Below, one piece after another: positions 23,937 through 26,272 of a stretch of 26,272 bases of DNA (position 1 is the first letter of the stretch; every line of letters begins with the position of its first letter). The notes beneath the pieces were generated by a model, which had not been told where the DNA came from, made no database searches, and worked only from the letters and a program-made list of their open reading frames with translations. The DNA lies in NCBI GenBank assembly GCA_947167635.1, contig CAMVIT010000039.1, forward strand, positions 1 to 26,272, given 5' to 3'. Both the position numbers and the translations under genes were made by a program. Source of the stretch: F23-D06 sp947167635 (GTDB lineage Bacteria; Bacteroidota; Bacteroidia; Bacteroidales; WCHB1-69).

Positions 23937-25787
23937 TTATTGTTTCACAACTTTCATGGTTTGTTCGCCGCGGGCGGTCATCACCTTGAGCAGGTAGGTG
24001 CCGGCAGGGCGGCCGGAGAGATCAAGCTGCAGCTGCGTCCCTTCGGCGGGATAGCGATGCAGCAGGGAGCCCTTCAGGTCGAAGAGGAGCACCTCGGAGA
24101 TGTTGTCGCCCGGCGTCTCTAACGTCACCATTCCCGTCGTGGGGTTGGGATGCAGGGTCACGCCCGCATCTGCCGTGCGGTCGTCGATGCCGACATGCGG
24201 CACGGAATCCACACTGATGTAATTGACAATGGTGTCGGGGCATTCGCCATTGGCCGCGCTGACAACCATCTGCACACGATAGACCCCCATGGTGTCATAA
24301 TTGTGGATGGGGTTCATGGACGAGGAGTGCTGGGTGCCGTCCCCGAAGTCCCAGTCCACCACCGGTGTGCCGGAAGCCTGCGGGGCAAACCCGCCTGTGG
24401 AGGGATCAAATGCATATTCCGTATATTGGGTGCAATTGCTGAAGCGGACCTGATAGCCGTATTGGTCGGCCGTTATCTGTTCGTATGTGAAACAGCCGTC
24501 CAGGTCGTGATAACCGTTCACATGGCCTTCGTACACGATGGGCACGCCGGCCTGGGTACGCACTTCGCAACGATAATAGGGTTGGATCACGTCGCCATTG
24601 GCATAGTTCAGGAAAAGGTTGTGCAAGCCATCGTAACGCTCCACACGCACTGCGGAGTCGGCGCTGGCGCCCGCATACCAGACGTATGAGTTCTCACTGA
24701 AGCCATTGGGCACGGAGAGCCATACCTCATTGTCGCCGCAGGCGCTGACATTAATATGTCCGTCAATGAGCTTTGCGGTGAAATAACCGTAGGCCCAGTG
24801 GAAGTTCATCACGCACGACTGCGCCCGCACGCGGAAGATGACCGTCTTGTGCTGGCGGGCAGCGCCGCGGAGGTCGAACGCGATCTGAGTGTATTTGAAC
24901 CACTGGCAGCCGATAGGAGAATGGGATACAGGAACCTGGCTCGAGAACTGGGCGTATGGACATTCCGTCACCTCAAAAGCCTTGTTCTCGTCGTTCGTGC
25001 CATAATAGTCGTATCCCACAGGCGTGGCAAAGCAGTAGGGCAGATGGCAGGTGGAGTTGCCGGCACCCGTACTTGGATTCACATAAATAGGCACATAGAG
25101 GAATTGGGCATACGGCCACAGGAAAGGTGCCTGACTCTGGGGCACGCCGTTCAAGTCCGGATAATAGCCCAGATTGAGCAGGTTATAGGCGGAGTCCATC
25201 ACTTCCACATAGAACTTGGCATTCTGATAGGTGGGGTGGTTGGAAGCCTCCGTGGCGAAAGCCAGCATCACCAACAGCACAGACTTGGTGGTGTCGGGGC
25301 GGAACCAATACTCGATGGACTGGCTTTTCTTGCCCTGTTCGACAGGGCCGCCCAGCTGTATCACCGTGTCGATGGGGTCGTAGAGCGTGCTCGGCTCCAG
25401 ATCCCAGCCGCCCTCTGGCAGCACATGGGCCTGCACATAGGTATTGTTGCCGGTCTGGTAGCACATGCAGGGGTCCGTGGCCGTGTGGGACGTCACAAAA
25501 CGATGGCTCCAATTGGTGCTTGTCGGGGTCAGGATGCCGTTGGTGGCATTGTTGGCCGTGCCGCTGTAGGTGGAGGCCGTCCAGTTGTTCGGGTTGTTGC
25601 CGGAACAGGTCCACATCGTGTTCGACGGGTCGCACGAGCACCACTGCGTGCCGTAGCGGCATTTCACGTATGGCGCCGTGAACGTCATGAATGTGGGCGG
25701 AGTGCCATTGTGGACGGTCTGGGCCTCAAGGCCCACCTGCGACAAACTCATCGCAATAATCAGCAAAAGTAAAAATTTGTTTTTCAT
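23937..25787 (-). CDS. Secreted protein with PKD domain and type A T9SS sorting domain
   Basis: This 616-residue exported protein has a signal peptide cleaved at A22|Q23. The unassigned N-terminal module (about 25-455) matches that of the next gene. Shared landmarks include HNGTPPTFM, DTVIQLGG (140-147), LLNLGYYPD (203-211), LWPYAQFLYV (223-232), QIAFDLRGAARQ (301-312), HWAYGYFTAKL (330-340) and GVPIVYEG (414-421). A PKD domain follows at about 474-528 (VVDWDFGDGTQHSS...YDTMGVYRVQMVV). The C-terminus (about 540-616: VTLHPNPTTGMVTLET...AGTYLLKVMTARGEQTMKVVKQ) is a typical type A T9SS sorting domain. No catalytic motif is visible. It is the first gene of the leftward series and has its own candidate promoter. 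Confidence 0.9.
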   Translation of the reverse strand: MKNKFLLLLIIAMSLSQVGLEAQTVHNGTPPTFMTFTAPYVKCRYGTQWCSCDPSNTMWTCSGNNPNNWTASTYSGTANNATNGILTPTSTNWSHRFVTSHTATDPCMCYQTGNNTYVQAHVLPEGGWDLEPSTLYDPIDTVIQLGGPVEQGKKSQSIEYWFRPDTTKSVLLVMLAFATEASNHPTYQNAKFYVEVMDSAYNLLNLGYYPDLNGVPQSQAPFLWPYAQFLYVPIYVNPSTGAGNSTCHLPYCFATPVGYDYYGTNDENKAFEVTECPYAQFSSQVPVSHSPIGCQWFKYTQIAFDLRGAARQHKTVIFRVRAQSCVMNFHWAYGYFTAKLIDGHINVSACGDNEVWLSVPNGFSENSYVWYAGASADSAVRVERYDGLHNLFLNYANGDVIQPYYRCEVRTQAGVPIVYEGHVNGYHDLDGCFTYEQITADQYGYQVRFSNCTQYTEYAFDPSTGGFAPQASGTPVVDWDFGDGTQHSSSMNPIHNYDTMGVYRVQMVVSAANGECPDTIVNYISVDSVPHVGIDDRTADAGVTLHPNPTTGMVTLETPGDNISEVLLFDLKGSLLHRYPAEGTQLQLDLSGRPAGTYLLKVMTARGEQTMKVVKQ

Positions 25788-25980
25788 ATCATATTAAGTA
25801 TTAATTACTTACAAGTTTTGGCAACAATCTTGCACATTTTTCCAACAGGCTGCAAATATACAAAATAATTAAGAAACAAGAACAAAAAAGAGTATTTTGG
25901 AAAAAAACACTTGAAAAAATAAAGGGAATTATATACCTGATGGCACAAATCAGATTTTCTTCATCTTTTTTTATTTGGGC
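25788..25980. other. AT-rich upstream region of the 616-aa T9SS cargo gene
   Basis: This 193-base stretch is strongly AT-rich and has no credible coding frame. It contains the candidate promoter at 25853-25886 and, further out, a weak hairpin (CTGAT at 25937-25941 with ATCAG at 25949-25953). The composition changes sharply at about 25981, where GC-rich repeat DNA begins. Confidence 0.7.
25853..25886 (-). promoter_or_regulatory. Candidate Bacteroidota promoter for the 616-aa T9SS cargo gene
   Basis: On the minus strand, TTTG (plus-strand CAAA at 25883-25886) is followed after 22 bases by TATATTTG (plus CAAATATA at 25853-25860). The -7 box is a perfect TAnnTTTG match; the spacing is slightly longer than the usual 19-21. 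The leader to the start at 25787 would be about 60 bases. Confidence 0.55.
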
Positions 25981-26272
25981 GTGCCGGCGCGGCGGCGCGG
26001 AATCATGTTGCATTCGCATACACCATTAAATGCCGCCGCGCCGTCGGGCTTTCCGCTCCAATGATTTTGGCTTAGAACCCAGCACCATTCCGCGAGACGC
26101 GAAGTGTCAAGCGGAACCATCGTCTCGCCACGGCACGCATTCCCACCAAAATCATTTCCGCTGCAATCCCTCACGCAGGCTCGTCGAACACCACTCCCGT
26201 TTCGCGGCGAGCAACGAACACCCTCGTCTCAACCTTCTCCCGCGCCGCGATTTTCCCGCGCACGCACCCCTC
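25981..26272. repeat. GC-rich non-coding repeat-like block with nested inverted repeats
   Basis: This block contrasts in composition with the AT-rich spacer beside it and has no convincing gene on either strand. It contains a 12-bp inverted pair (CGGCGCGGCGGC 25985-25996 and GCCGCCGCGCCG 26032-26043), an 11-bp pair (AATGATTTTGG 26060-26070 and CCAAAATCATT 26146-26156) and an inner 8-bp pair (GCGAGACG 26092-26099 and CGTCTCGC 26121-26128). A near-identical 13-mer occurs twice in the same direction (26050-26062 and 26155-26167). The pattern suggests an interspersed, possibly transcribed, structured element. It may continue past the window edge. Confidence 0.65.

Noticed and set aside
23941..23948. 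TGTTTCAC, half of a parS site
   Set aside because: Only the left half matches. The following bases do not complete the palindrome, and it lies in the coding end of the 616-aa protein.
25937..25953. Small hairpin CTGAT-7-ATCAG
   Set aside because: A five-pair stem with little GC is not enough to call a terminator or regulatory structure.
25971..26174. Minus-strand open frame of 67 codons in the right-edge block
   Set aside because: It is fully contained in inverted and direct repeats and has no family resemblance. It is better read as non-coding repeat DNA.

Overview
The window comes from a member of the Bacteroidota, most likely an uncultured Bacteroidales-type bacterium. The evidence is: type IX secretion (T9SS) C-terminal sorting domains on three very large exported proteins; the parA-parB-DUF5683-dapB-lepB gene order common in this phylum; a DUF4878 lipoprotein; an exported SagB-like nitroreductase; -7 elements of the Bacteroidota form TAnnTTTG in front of several genes; and AT-rich spacers around GC-richer genes. 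No tRNA, rRNA, CRISPR array, phage or insertion sequence was seen.

Left part, plus strand (1-4090): the end of parA, then parB, a DUF5683 membrane protein, dapB (lysine/diaminopimelate synthesis) and an enlarged lepB (signal peptidase I). A MATE transporter on the minus strand (4080-5381) converges on lepB and overlaps it by 11 bases. A divergent 104-base spacer carries candidate promoters for the MATE gene and for nadB. nadB is followed on the plus strand by mtaB (tRNA methylthiotransferase) and an M16 zinc peptidase, and this group ends in a clear terminator hairpin at 9516-9549.

Right part, all minus strand (9571-25787). Read in transcription order from the right edge: two tandem paralogous T9SS cargo proteins of 616 and 802 aa, a glutaminyl-cyclase-like M28 lipoprotein, lysC, a DUF4878 lipoprotein, tyrS, an NfeD protein, floA (flotillin-like), an exported nitroreductase, an orphan 5'-nucleotidase C-terminal-domain protein, cstA, and finally a 1066-aa multi-domain T9SS adhesin. 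Many junctions are 0-40 bases, so several operons are likely.

The most coherent theme is protein export. The window holds the signal peptidase (lepB), a glutaminyl-cyclase-like enzyme and six predicted signal-peptidase-I substrates. Every one of the six has Gln as the residue right after the predicted cleavage site. This is the Bacteroidota 'Q-rule', in which the new N-terminal Gln is cyclised to pyroglutamate. The cyclase-like gene lies directly behind two such substrates. The two paralogous cargo proteins share a long N-terminal region I cannot assign to a known family, yet end in different T9SS sorting domains (type A and type B).

The last ~290 bases (25981-26272) contain no convincing gene. 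They are GC-rich and hold nested inverted repeats and a duplicated 13-base motif, and look like an interspersed structured repeat.
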